NCBI GenBank assembly: GCA_013285645.1
Contig: JABDHJ010000006.1
Location: 1 to 64,000, forward strand
DNA: 64,000 nt
Source: Verrucomicrobiota bacterium
GTDB lineage: Bacteria; Verrucomicrobiota; Verrucomicrobiia; Methylacidiphilales; UBA1321
Direction of reading: 5' to 3'
Made by a program: the position numbers and the translations under genes. Within the stretch, counting starts at the first letter, position 1, and each line of letters begins with the position of its first letter. The notes under the pieces were generated by a model. That model saw only the letters and a program-made list of their open reading frames with translations, was not told where the DNA came from and ran no database searches. Of this stretch, positions 34,616 through 43,837 are shown piece after piece.

Positions 34616-36715
34616 CTAATGGAACAGGTCGAAAATGCGGTCGATGATGTTTCTTCCCTGCGGCGCTGACTGATTGTCATCGGACGGAAGCACTGGCTCC
34701 TGATCGAGCATCGCGTGCTGCTCCGGCGTGAGGTAGTAGCGTTCGCCATGGCCGAAGAAATCACCTCCGACCGTCACGGTTTCCAGGCCGGGGGGCACAG
34801 GAAAGTCGAGCATGGGGTAACCGCCGGGCATTTGCTGCATTTGCTTCATCACGTTGGCCCAGACCGGAAGCGCAACCGCAGCCGCATAGCCGCCCGGCAT
34901 GATTTCCCGCGGCTTGTCGTAACCGATCCAGACTCCCACCACCAGGTGCGTGGTGAATCCCTCAAACCAGGCGTCCTTGTAATCGTTGGTCGTGCCGGTC
35001 TTGCCTCCGGCGGGTGCGGTGAATTTATATTGCTGCCGCACGGGTGTGCCGGTTCCGAAATCGAGTACGTTTTGCAACATGCCCGTGACCTGCCGTGCCA
35101 CTTGCTTGCTAAAGACAGTGTGAGACTCGCCCTGATATTTGTAGATCACACGGTCCTTGTCATCGAGAACCTGGACCACGATATGCTGACGGACACAGAC
35201 ACCTTCATCCGCAAAAGTCGCGTAGATACCGGTCAACTCATTCAGGCTTAAATCACAGGCGCCGAGATAGCTTGATCGGTAAGGCGGGATGTCGGTCGTC
35301 ACGCCACAGCGATGGGCGTAGGTGTTAAGTAATTCCGGTCCCACGATCTCGCCCATCCGCTCCGCCGAATAATCGTCCGACTTGACCAGTGCATCGTTGA
35401 TTCGCAGGAGGGTTTGGGGTCCACCATCGTCCGCTGGAATTGGATTGGAGGACGTCAAGTTGAACTTGGTCGCGTCGATGGTGCTGGCCGGGCAATAATT
35501 TTTCTCCGCGAAGGCCGTGGCGTAAATGAGCGGCTTAATTGTGGACCCGACCTGACGTCGCGCCTGCATCGCGCGGTTATACTGGCTTAACGCAAAATCG
35601 CGCGAACCGACCACGGCACGGATCGCGCCATTGGCAGGATCCATGGCAAAGAAGGCGCCTTCGAGAACGTCTTCGTCCGGCATGCCGGTGTTCGGATCGC
35701 CAAAACCGTTGGCGTGGGTTTCGCCCTTCGACGATTCGATTTCGTTGATGCGCGCCGTAAGCGCGTTTTCGGCAATTGCCTGCAGGCGGGGATCGATGGT
35801 GGTGAAAATTTTCAAGCCGCCCTGCTGAATCGTGGTCGGGTCGAGAATCTGCTCAAGCTGCCGCCGTACTTCGCTCGTCGCAAAACCGCCGCCGAAATCG
35901 GGGCGCGGTCGCAGGGCCAGTGGCGCTTTTTGCGCTTTGTCCGCCTGGGCCTGGGTGATGTCGCCCGCCCGGACCATCTTGGCCAACGAGCGGTCCCGTG
36001 CAGCCCGGGCGGCGTTGATGTCCTTCCACGGTGAAGAGGAATTCGGACTGGAAATCATCCCCGCCAGCAACGCGCACTGAGCCAGATTCAACTGACGCGC
36101 CGAAATGCCGAAGAACGCATTTGCTGTCGTTTCCGCACCATAAAGCCCCTGCCCGAAATAAATACGGTCGAGATAATAACGGAGAATCTGCTCCTTCGTG
36201 TAAGCCTGCTCGATCCGATTGGCGAGAAAGATTTCCAACACCTTGCGATCGTAGGTGCGTTGCAACTGGCCAATGCTGTTGCGACCCAGTTGCTGTGTGA
36301 TCGTACTGCCTCCCTGCCGCGAACCGTGCCCGGCCAGATTGGACACAGCAGCCCGGGCCATGCCGTATAAATCGATGGCACCGTGAGAATAAAACCGGCG
36401 ATCTTCCGTATCGACCACCGCTTGGGCCAGAAGCTTGGGTACAGGCTGGTTCGCCGGCAACGCGATCCGGTTTTCATCGAAAAAACGACTGAAGGCGTGT
36501 CCCTGATAATCGTAAAGGATGGAGGCTTTGGGCATTTCCTTGATCACGTCGATATTGATCAGCCCCGCCCGCATGCTGTAGTAAGCGTAAACCAGGATGA
36601 AAACCGAGATCACGGCGATCAACGTGCCCGCCAGGAACCAGGTCAGGATATTTCTCTTCGCCTTGCGACGCGCCGACTTGGCCCGGGTCAACTTAGGTGG
36701 TGTTGATCTGCTCAT
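34616..36715 (-). CDS. Class A penicillin-binding protein (PBP1A-like)
   Basis: 699 aa bifunctional peptidoglycan synthase. A membrane helix lies at 24-46. The GT51 domain shows EDRRFYSHG at 104-112 and GGSTITQQ at 136-142. The transpeptidase has SxxK as STIK at 391-394 and KTG at 572-574. At the second motif the sequence is SDD (446-448) where SxN is usual. The enzyme polymerises and cross-links peptidoglycan at the outer face of the inner membrane. Monocistronic. Full family length. Confidence 0.93.
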   Translation of the reverse strand: MSRSTPPKLTRAKSARRKAKRNILTWFLAGTLIAVISVFILVYAYYSMRAGLINIDVIKEMPKASILYDYQGHAFSRFFDENRIALPANQPVPKLLAQAVVDTEDRRFYSHGAIDLYGMARAAVSNLAGHGSRQGGSTITQQLGRNSIGQLQRTYDRKVLEIFLANRIEQAYTKEQILRYYLDRIYFGQGLYGAETTANAFFGISARQLNLAQCALLAGMISSPNSSSPWKDINAARAARDRSLAKMVRAGDITQAQADKAQKAPLALRPRPDFGGGFATSEVRRQLEQILDPTTIQQGGLKIFTTIDPRLQAIAENALTARINEIESSKGETHANGFGDPNTGMPDEDVLEGAFFAMDPANGAIRAVVGSRDFALSQYNRAMQARRQVGSTIKPLIYATAFAEKNYCPASTIDATKFNLTSSNPIPADDGGPQTLLRINDALVKSDDYSAERMGEIVGPELLNTYAHRCGVTTDIPPYRSSYLGACDLSLNELTGIYATFADEGVCVRQHIVVQVLDDKDRVIYKYQGESHTVFSKQVARQVTGMLQNVLDFGTGTPVRQQYKFTAPAGGKTGTTNDYKDAWFEGFTTHLVVGVWIGYDKPREIMPGGYAAAVALPVWANVMKQMQQMPGGYPMLDFPVPPGLETVTVGGDFFGHGERYYLTPEQHAMLDQEPVLPSDDNQSAPQGRNIIDRIFDLFH

Positions 36716-36810
36716 GCTAAAAACTTTTCCGAAAGAGAAGGCCTGATCTTATTCTAGTGGAAACCGGGTGAGTGTCCACCTGCGTCCCATCTGGGCCTGT
36801 TCGACCCTGG

Positions 36811-37299
36811 CTAATGTTTTTTGTTTCGAGCCCCGTCTATCAGGATCTTGATCAGGAAGGCGACGACCAAAAGATTGCCCACCACGAGTCCGACTTTCCA
36901 CCAGGCCAGCTTGACATAAATTTCGTACAATTCGAACGGAAGCAGCGAGGTAACGACGATCACCACCATGTATTCCGCCCACCGCTGCTTCAGATAAAGC
37001 CCGATGCCCTCGAGGGCAAAAATAATGCTGTAGGCGAAAAAGACATAGCTGAAAAACCTCAGCGTATGCGGGGTAAGGTCCGAGGCCTTTTCGAGGAGAA
37101 TCTTCAAAAATTTACTGCTGGGATCGAAATGGAACGGCTCGATCAGGTAATCCTGCAGAAAATTATACATGTCGCCGCGGACATAATGTTTCAGTCCAAA
37201 ACTCAACGCGAAAAAGAATCCCGCTTTCAGCAAGTGATAGACCGCAATGATGCGGAGTACCCATGCGTCCCAGGGGTTTAATTGTCTTTGGGGGGCCAT
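36811..37299 (-). CDS. DUF2127 family membrane protein
   Basis: 162 aa from ATG 37299 (MAPQRQLNPWDAW). The frame is open to 37389 and would add 30 residues with an extra hydrophobic stretch. Four membrane helices, with IIAVYHLLKAGFFFALSFG first and YEIYVKLAWWKVGLVVGNL near the end, match DUF2127. Function unknown. It lies 95 bp upstream, in the transcription direction, of nothing on its own strand and is divergent from the oxidoreductase gene. Confidence 0.65.
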   Translation of the reverse strand: MAPQRQLNPWDAWVLRIIAVYHLLKAGFFFALSFGLKHYVRGDMYNFLQDYLIEPFHFDPSSKFLKILLEKASDLTPHTLRFFSYVFFAYSIIFALEGIGLYLKQRWAEYMVVIVVTSLLPFELYEIYVKLAWWKVGLVVGNLLVVAFLIKILIDGARNKKH

Positions 37300-37464
37300 C
37301 GTGTCGGGGGATTTCAAATGCAAAAGTCCAGTTATAGGGGCGATCCAAAAATATACAATCAGTTCAGTCGATTTTAGCATTATGCCCACGTTGATTCGTG
37401 ATTGCCTGAGTTGACGGAAAAGGGCAATAACGTCCTACGAGACCGTTTCCGGCCCATTCCTTCC

Positions 37465-38889
37465 ATGATTTATTCCCAGCTCTATCGTCAGGCAGCCTCC
37501 AAAGGTCCAGTCAAAGTTGGCCTCATCGGCACGGGACATTACGGCACGGCGATCCTGACGCAATCGATGACCATTCCCCTGCTACATGTGGCGGCGGTGG
37601 CCGACAATAATCTGGAAGCGGCCAAGCGCGCCTTTGCCCATGCCGGCGTCCCTGAAGAGGACATTGTGATTTGCAGCAGCCGGGCGGAAGCGCTGCGCGC
37701 ACTGCCGAAGAAGCGGATTGTCGTTCAGGACCCGCTTCTACTCATGGACCTGCCGCTCGATGTTATCGCCGAATCGACCGGCGCCCCGGAAGCGGGTGCG
37801 CGCCACGCCTTCGAGGCGATCCGCCACGGCAAGCATGTGGCCATGATCAGCAAGGAGCCCGACTCCGTCGTCGGCCCGATTTTACGCCAACTCGCCGATC
37901 AGGCGGGCGTCGTCTACACGCAGGTCGATGGCGACCAGCACGGCCTCATGATCGGGTGGGTCGGTTGGCTGCGTAGTATCGGCCTTGAGATTCTTTCCGC
38001 CGGAAAAGCCCGCGATGGCGAGGTTGCCTTCAAGGACGATTTTTCCTCGGCACGTGGCGTATGGAATCCGAACTGCGAAACCTCGGCTCCGCACGACACC
38101 GCCGCCATTGCGCCGGAAGATCGTAAATGGCTTGGCTTCATTCCTGACGGGGAATCCGCCAAATATCTGGCCGAACGCCATCGCATCCTGAAATCGATGC
38201 CATCGATGCGCTCGGCGACCTTCGATTTGTGCGAGTCGGTGATCGCTGTCAACGCGACGGGGCTGGTTCCCGATGGAACCGAGATGCACGATGCCGTCGT
38301 CCGGATTTCCGAGATTCCGCGTGTGCTTTGCCCCCGCTCCGAGGGCGGTGTCCTGGAAAAACGGGGCGTGATCGACGTTGTCATTCCCCTGCGTGGCGAA
38401 CGGGATGCGAACATGGGTGGCGGCGTTTTTGCGGTGGTCGCCTGCGACAACGATTACTCGCGCAAGGTGATCGTCGAAAAAGGACTTTGGGCCAATCCGC
38501 GGCAAACTGCGGCGGTCATCTTCCGACCTCACCATCTTTGCGGCGTCGAAACACCAACCACGATTCTCTGCGCGGGCCTGCTCGGAATCGCCACCGGCAA
38601 CGACGCCGCCTACCGTCCGCTTTACGACATGATCATTACGACGACGCGCGCGATGAAGTCGGGCGAGACTCTCAACTGCGAGCATGATCCTTCGTTCAAA
38701 GCCTCGCTCATTCCCGCTGTTTCTCTCCGTTCACGAGGTCCCCTACCCGCGCATTTGTCCACCGGTCGATGCCTCAAGCAGGATATCCCGGCAGGCGCGG
38801 TCGTCACCCAGGACATGCTCGATATTCCCGCCGATTCTTTTCTCTTTGATCTCAGAAAAAAGCAGGACGAATTGTTTGGAATGGCGTAA
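37465..38889 (+). CDS. NAD(P)-dependent oxidoreductase with C-terminal SAF-like domain
   Basis: 474 aa from ATG 37465. The Rossmann motif VGLIGTGHYGTA is at about 17-28, followed by VAAVADNNLEAAKRAF. The middle has VIAESTGAPEAGARHA and the stretch HVAMISKEPDSVVG as in homoserine-dehydrogenase-like enzymes. The end (LSTGRCLKQDIPAGAVVTQDML, read in parts) is a SAF-type domain. Such fusions act in sugar-acid catabolism and are sometimes annotated as SAF-domain homoserine dehydrogenases. Substrate not determined. Weak hairpin AGCCGT/ACGGCT after the stop (38903-38919). Confidence 0.75.
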   Translation: MIYSQLYRQAASKGPVKVGLIGTGHYGTAILTQSMTIPLLHVAAVADNNLEAAKRAFAHAGVPEEDIVICSSRAEALRALPKKRIVVQDPLLLMDLPLDVIAESTGAPEAGARHAFEAIRHGKHVAMISKEPDSVVGPILRQLADQAGVVYTQVDGDQHGLMIGWVGWLRSIGLEILSAGKARDGEVAFKDDFSSARGVWNPNCETSAPHDTAAIAPEDRKWLGFIPDGESAKYLAERHRILKSMPSMRSATFDLCESVIAVNATGLVPDGTEMHDAVVRISEIPRVLCPRSEGGVLEKRGVIDVVIPLRGERDANMGGGVFAVVACDNDYSRKVIVEKGLWANPRQTAAVIFRPHHLCGVETPTTILCAGLLGIATGNDAAYRPLYDMIITTTRAMKSGETLNCEHDPSFKASLIPAVSLRSRGPLPAHLSTGRCLKQDIPAGAVVTQDMLDIPADSFLFDLRKKQDELFGMA

Positions 38890-38942
38890 TCGATCCTTAA
38901 GCAGCCGTCCGATACGGCTTTGGCAGAATTGCGAGCCCTGCC

Positions 38943-39188
38943 TTAGCCTTGAGGTTTTTCCAATTTATCAATCCGTTCCTTCAGTTTATTGTTTTCCTCG
39001 TGGGCTTCCTTCAGGCCATCAATCAGATGTTTGACGACTTGAATGAGGGAGCCAGTAGCGAAAGCTACGTGAGCCTGCCCGCTTTCTTGATATTCTTTTA
39101 AAACCGCGCGTGCACTTTTTGTATGTTGGTCAATTGCCATATTTAACGTATCGGACGCTCCTTCAGAAGAGGTGAGCTTTTTTTTCAT
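38943..39188 (-). CDS. Small helical hypothetical protein
   Basis: 81 aa. Lys-rich start MKKKLTSSEGAS, a helical middle (HVAFATGSLIQVVKHLIDGL) and a coiled-coil C-terminus (EENNKLKERIDKLEKPQ). No family recognised. It is read divergently from the giant secreted-protein operon that begins at 39270, with 81 bp between starts, so the two may share a control region. Confidence 0.5.
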   Translation of the reverse strand: MKKKLTSSEGASDTLNMAIDQHTKSARAVLKEYQESGQAHVAFATGSLIQVVKHLIDGLKEAHEENNKLKERIDKLEKPQG

Positions 39189-39269
39189 CGACCTTTACCA
39201 AGGATTTGCGGGTTGCATCCGTCTTTATGTCGCAGCAGATGGTGTTAGAAGAGGATTCCCCCCAGACTT

Positions 39270-42200
39270 ATGATGAACCGCGCCATTCTTTCGTTATTGA
39301 TGGCTTGGTTGTTTTGCATGGCAGTATCCGTTCATGCTTTAGGTCAATCCGTCCGGGTAGCTGTCGCCGGGGATCCCTCACTTGCCAATCTGGTTGATGT
39401 CGCGACCGGTGAACTTTCGAAACAATCGGACTTAAGCGTTCTTGATCGCGCTGATCTCGATAAATTGGGGCAGGAACAGGAAATCCAATCGGTGCTGAAT
39501 TCAAAGGATTTTTCGCCCGTTCGCTTGCTACCAGCGGATGGCCTGGTGCTTTTGCGATCCGTGACGAATGATGGCAAGACCGGCGTTTTTGCGCGACTCG
39601 TCGCCGTTCAACCCGGCGTGGTCTTACGGGAAGTTGCGTTGCCTGATGGCGCCGATCCTCTGACTCAAGCCCAGGTAATCGCAAAAGAATTTTCACCTTA
39701 CTGGTCGAAGCTGGCCGAGATTCAAAAAGGCAAAATAACAGCGTTGTCCTTATTGGGACTTCGTTTTGAAGTAGATGCACCGGAGACCCGCGAGATGGAG
39801 CGGCGCATGAACATTTTTCTGGCGAGCCGCCTCAGCGCGGAACCCGATGTCGTGGTGCTGGAGCGCTGGCGACTGAACGATGCTCTCTTCGAAAAAACTT
39901 TGGACCCGCAAAAGCTATCGCCGTTCTGGACGGGAAGCAGCCTGATCGATGGAAGCATGCGTCTGAAAGACAACCAAATTGAAGTCACGCTGCGGTTACG
40001 ACCTCCGCAGGGAGCGGAGATTTCGATTTCAGATCACGATACGCCGGAGAACATGCCCGCGCTGATCGAACGTCTGGCAATGAAAATTCATGAAAATCCT
40101 TCCGCGCAAAGTCCATGGAAGTCCAGCGACGAGGCTCGCCATTTTGCCGATCTCGGCCAGTGGTGTATTGATAACGGCCTCGCACATGAAGGAACCGAGG
40201 CGATGGAAACTGCTGTGGCCCTTGGCGATGACACCTCTGCCACGCGCATCCTGCGGGTGAAGGCCTATGCCCTTGACGCCTATCCCAAGGATCCGCGTTA
40301 TTTCTTTCCCCATTATGACTTCTATTCCGCCAAGGTGATTGCCCCCGATACTCTCGTCCAGCGCGTTGATGCCGCCCGTATGACCGCGATTCTGATGAGC
40401 AACATCCTGGAGAATAACCATGACGCCTCCACCCAGGCTTCCAACTCAGATGATCCAACCTCTCTAGGCATTCTCGTGCTGGAGAATTGCCTGGGCGCTT
40501 TTCGCGCCGCTTATGAACAGGGCTTTTCCGCAAGTCATCCTGATACGTTTGCCGATCTGCGACATGCCATCCAAAAATTGATCGGACAACTCGATCTCCG
40601 GATGCTGTCCGCACCCGATTCCGAAGCGAAACAGGCTTATTTTCGCCATCGAGACTACTACGCCAGCCTCTGGCACGAGACTCCCGAAGAGACCATCGCC
40701 TTTTACCGTAAAAATCTCGGTTCTCAAATGTATGGTGATGGCATTCGCGCGTGTCTCTTTCAGTATGACACGCTTCATGCGCCGTTTTTGGATGATGGAG
40801 AAAGCGATATGCTTCACCGGATGCCGCAGATGCAGGGAATGCCGTGGATCATCTCGTGGGACGGACGTTCGCCAACTGACCTTAAAGCAATGTGGCAAAA
40901 ATTCCTTAATGAACTTGCGGCGTCTTCTGATCCCGTCCTGCAATGCGACGAGCTCCGGTTCGAGTTTAAATCGACACAGACGGACGCCGGTCGAACCGCC
41001 TGCGTCGCGCGGTATGCAGATTTCGTTCAGCAACACGCAGACAGCCTTTCGGGTCCGCAGGCGAAGCCCTTCGCCGCAGGTTGCGACAGTTTTTTCTACT
41101 GGGCTTCCGACAGACGAGACAACGCGCCCGCACGGCAAAAGCTCTCGGCGCTTTACATCGATCTGCTGAAACGTCACGCGAATGTCCCGCCAGCGTGGAT
41201 CGATGCGGGCACGCGGTTCCTCTTTGGCGGGGATCGAATGACTAACGATGAAGCGCGCGATTTTCTTTCCTCAATTGATGACTACATCGCGTGGTATGGG
41301 GCGCTGCCAATCCAGAATCGTCAGTTACTCCGCGCCCTCGGCCAGACACGTCAGACGATTTTTCGCTCCAGAACGGAGCTGATGCCAACCGCCTTGAATG
41401 ATGACTTTCTTCCGGTCACCCGCTTCTGGGACTGCGGCCCGCAGGCATCTGGTTTTGAGGCCAATGTGTCTCCACGCCTAGTTTATGTCAGCCAGACGTC
41501 TCTCACCGTTTCCGAAAACAGGATCTGGTTTATGACTCAGCATCCGCCTTATCGAATCTTCGGAGTTGATCCCGTCACGCAAAAGCTCGATTTCACCTAT
41601 ACCATTCCGGATGAGATGGCATCGCTCAAGACCGGCGTCCACCTGAACATCCAAAGTCTCGACGTCTCGCCCCAGTGGCTGGCCGTCGGCATTGATGATA
41701 AAATCTTTCTCTGTTCCCGCGCCGATAATCAGTGGCGACAATTGGATCTGCCTCCCTTTATCTACAAGCCGCGCTTCATCAACCAGGAACTCTATCTGCT
41801 CTATCGTCCGGCTTATGACCCCAGATCGAGCCAGTTGACCTCGGAAGGGTCGGGACTGATTCATATCGCGTTGCCGACCGCCACGATCGAGAATGTCATA
41901 AGCTCCCGCCGCATTCCTCCGCAGACCACGCTTGACGGAAAACCTTTGGGTAACCCGCTGGATTTGTGGATTTCGCAAAGCGGCCTAACACTGGCTGTTC
42001 ATAGTGACAACCCTCCCTTTCAGGTTTATGCGACACCGCTGGGTAAGAATGCTTGGACATCGTTAACGTCGGTTCCAGCCTCATGCCAGGTGCGCCTTAC
42101 CGCGGGCGGAGCCTTGATCTGCGGGGGTAAAACAAGGACCTCTTTCCCTCAGATGAGTTTCATCGGGGCAAATGGGAACGTCCTTCTCCTAGCCGATCCT

Positions 42201-42635
42201 GACGACGCCACGCCTCCCTCCTGGAAACCGCTCTGGAATCCTCCCTCGGAATTACGCTCAAACCCGACCGCCAACCTACGGTATATCAGCGCGATTATGC
42301 GTGGCGACGATCTCGTGACTTACATTAACGTTGAAAACGGTCTGGCCGATGGCAAGGAGGCCAGCCTCTACTATTTTGCCAAGGGACAGAAGGACGGGTT
42401 GAAGATTCCCCTTGCCTTTGATCTTGAGACGATGAAGGCCTCCCGACCTGGGTGGAAGCAATCGCCCACACCGATTCTCAACTTTGGAAGCCTGCAAGCG
42501 ACCGACTACGGCTTGGTGATTTATGGGCTGGCTGATCCCGGCTTCTGGGTCATTCCGTGGAGTGACATCGACGCCTATCGCGCGAAGGCGAATTCCATGA
42601 CGACTCCAGCCGTTATGTCACCAACCTCTCATTGA
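39270..42635 (+). CDS. Giant secreted protein with N-terminal CsgG-like modules, paralogue 1
   Basis: 1121 aa. A signal peptide (1-26) is followed by VRVAVAGDPSLANLVDVATG, then LDRADLDKLGQEQEI, the same pattern as in the CsgG-like protein at 44696. A second module spans about 150-260, with VVVLERWRLNDALFEK and LIDGSMRLKDN. A helical middle follows (about 290-690). The C-terminal 400 residues contain repeated beta-strand units (FGVDPVTQKLDFTY, WLAVGIDDKIFLC, PSELRSNPTANLRY), suggestive of a beta-propeller. Homologous over its whole length in layout to the 1143-aa protein. Function unknown. Confidence 0.75.
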   Translation: MMNRAILSLLMAWLFCMAVSVHALGQSVRVAVAGDPSLANLVDVATGELSKQSDLSVLDRADLDKLGQEQEIQSVLNSKDFSPVRLLPADGLVLLRSVTNDGKTGVFARLVAVQPGVVLREVALPDGADPLTQAQVIAKEFSPYWSKLAEIQKGKITALSLLGLRFEVDAPETREMERRMNIFLASRLSAEPDVVVLERWRLNDALFEKTLDPQKLSPFWTGSSLIDGSMRLKDNQIEVTLRLRPPQGAEISISDHDTPENMPALIERLAMKIHENPSAQSPWKSSDEARHFADLGQWCIDNGLAHEGTEAMETAVALGDDTSATRILRVKAYALDAYPKDPRYFFPHYDFYSAKVIAPDTLVQRVDAARMTAILMSNILENNHDASTQASNSDDPTSLGILVLENCLGAFRAAYEQGFSASHPDTFADLRHAIQKLIGQLDLRMLSAPDSEAKQAYFRHRDYYASLWHETPEETIAFYRKNLGSQMYGDGIRACLFQYDTLHAPFLDDGESDMLHRMPQMQGMPWIISWDGRSPTDLKAMWQKFLNELAASSDPVLQCDELRFEFKSTQTDAGRTACVARYADFVQQHADSLSGPQAKPFAAGCDSFFYWASDRRDNAPARQKLSALYIDLLKRHANVPPAWIDAGTRFLFGGDRMTNDEARDFLSSIDDYIAWYGALPIQNRQLLRALGQTRQTIFRSRTELMPTALNDDFLPVTRFWDCGPQASGFEANVSPRLVYVSQTSLTVSENRIWFMTQHPPYRIFGVDPVTQKLDFTYTIPDEMASLKTGVHLNIQSLDVSPQWLAVGIDDKIFLCSRADNQWRQLDLPPFIYKPRFINQELYLLYRPAYDPRSSQLTSEGSGLIHIALPTATIENVISSRRIPPQTTLDGKPLGNPLDLWISQSGLTLAVHSDNPPFQVYATPLGKNAWTSLTSVPASCQVRLTAGGALICGGKTRTSFPQMSFIGANGNVLLLADPDDATPPSWKPLWNPPSELRSNPTANLRYISAIMRGDDLVTYINVENGLADGKEASLYYFAKGQKDGLKIPLAFDLETMKASRPGWKQSPTPILNFGSLQATDYGLVIYGLADPGFWVIPWSDIDAYRAKANSMTTPAVMSPTSH

Positions 42636-42696
42636 TGCTCTCTCAAAATTATCCAAGGATTTTGCCCTGGGGGCCGTCTTTACCTACAAAGATTGA

Positions 42697-43251
42697 ATGA
42701 GGATCGAGAACGAGGATGTGCCGGATGCACAACTGGTGGGCAACGCCCGGTCCGGCGATGCCCAATCATTCGAGATTCTCTTCGATCGTTACTACGCCAT
42801 GATCCACGCTTTCGCCTACCGAGTTTGTCTCGTTGAAACCGAGGCGGATGATATCGCACAGGAGACTTTTATCCGCGCGGCCCGGGGGATTTCGAATTTT
42901 CGCGGGACCGCATCGTTCAAGAACTGGCTTTACCGCATCGCCCATAATGCGCTCATCGATTGGGGGAAAAAGGCCAAGCGACACCGGGACAAGCAAGTGG
43001 ATTTTGCCGCCGAACTGGACACACGCGCCCAAGCACGCACACCGGATTACGCCGATATTCATTTTGCGTTGAAACAATTGTCCCCCGATCTCCGCGAGGC
43101 GGTTGCCCTTGTTTATTTTGAAGAGATGAATCACCGCGAGGCGGCGGACGCGATGGACTGCGCGGAAACAACGGTCTCCTGGCGGATTTTTCAGGCGAAA
43201 CGGGCGCTCAAAAAGCTGTTGAAAGAAAAAGAAGGAGAGTCCCATGAATGA
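42697..43251 (+). CDS. ECF-type RNA polymerase sigma factor
   Basis: 184 aa. Region 2: DAQSFEILFDRYYAMIHAFAYR and EADDIAQETFIRAARG (read in parts), the -10 recognition helices. Region 4: LSPDLREAVALVYFEEMNHREAADAMDCAE (read in parts), a helix-turn-helix. No extra domains. It lies inside the operon, 61 bp after paralogue 1, and overlaps the next gene by 8 bp. The arrangement suggests it controls the operon in answer to an envelope signal passed by that next gene. Confidence 0.92.
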   Translation: MRIENEDVPDAQLVGNARSGDAQSFEILFDRYYAMIHAFAYRVCLVETEADDIAQETFIRAARGISNFRGTASFKNWLYRIAHNALIDWGKKAKRHRDKQVDFAAELDTRAQARTPDYADIHFALKQLSPDLREAVALVYFEEMNHREAADAMDCAETTVSWRIFQAKRALKKLLKEKEGESHE

Positions 43252-43837
43252 TGACGAGCTTCAGCAGCGTCTTCACAAGTTAACGACGCCGGAGCCATCC
43301 GAAGCTGCCCGGGAACGGGCGCGGCATCGGGCACTTATTGCGTTTCAACAGACGGGTTCCGTGCAACCGGATAATTCCACATGGCTAGGATTTCGCTGGA
43401 ACTGGCGTTATGCCGTCGCGTTGATGCTAATTCTCGGCACTCTGCCTTTTCTCTTTTTCCGGCATCCGCATAGTTCGGAAAATCTGGCGAATGATCGGCA
43501 AATTCTCCAGCAGACGGAGAAGCTGTTTCCCAATCAGGTCAATGCCGTGGTGGAGCAAAACGGAAAGATTGATCTCTCGATTGCCGAGTCCCCCGTCGTC
43601 GGCTCAGACCAACCTGTTTTGCTCTTGTTCAAGCGGGGCCATGAAACCATTCGAGTGTTGAGCTACAGCGGACATCGCGTCTGCCTGATGCTAGGCAAAA
43701 CCCAGAACTGCTTTGAAATTTTGGCAACCCCGGCCGGAGGCGTGATTTTGGAAAGTGAGGACCAGGTTTGGCTCGCTTCGGAGCATCCGAAAGTAGCCGG
43801 TTATTCCCTGCGGGCGCAAACCCTGGCGTCCTTATGA
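43244..43837 (+). CDS. Putative membrane anti-sigma factor
   Basis: 197 aa. A charged cytoplasmic N-terminus (1-50), one membrane helix at about 56-70 (AVALMLILGTLPFLFF), and a periplasmic part of about 125 residues. There is no zinc-binding HxxxCxxC motif in the N-terminus, so it is not a ZAS anti-sigma by sequence. Position, overlap with the sigma gene and topology support the role. The periplasmic part has two cysteines (RVCLMLGKTQNCFEI), perhaps a disulfide sensor. Role inferred. Confidence 0.65.
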   Translation: MNDDELQQRLHKLTTPEPSEAARERARHRALIAFQQTGSVQPDNSTWLGFRWNWRYAVALMLILGTLPFLFFRHPHSSENLANDRQILQQTEKLFPNQVNAVVEQNGKIDLSIAESPVVGSDQPVLLLFKRGHETIRVLSYSGHRVCLMLGKTQNCFEILATPAGGVILESEDQVWLASEHPKVAGYSLRAQTLASL

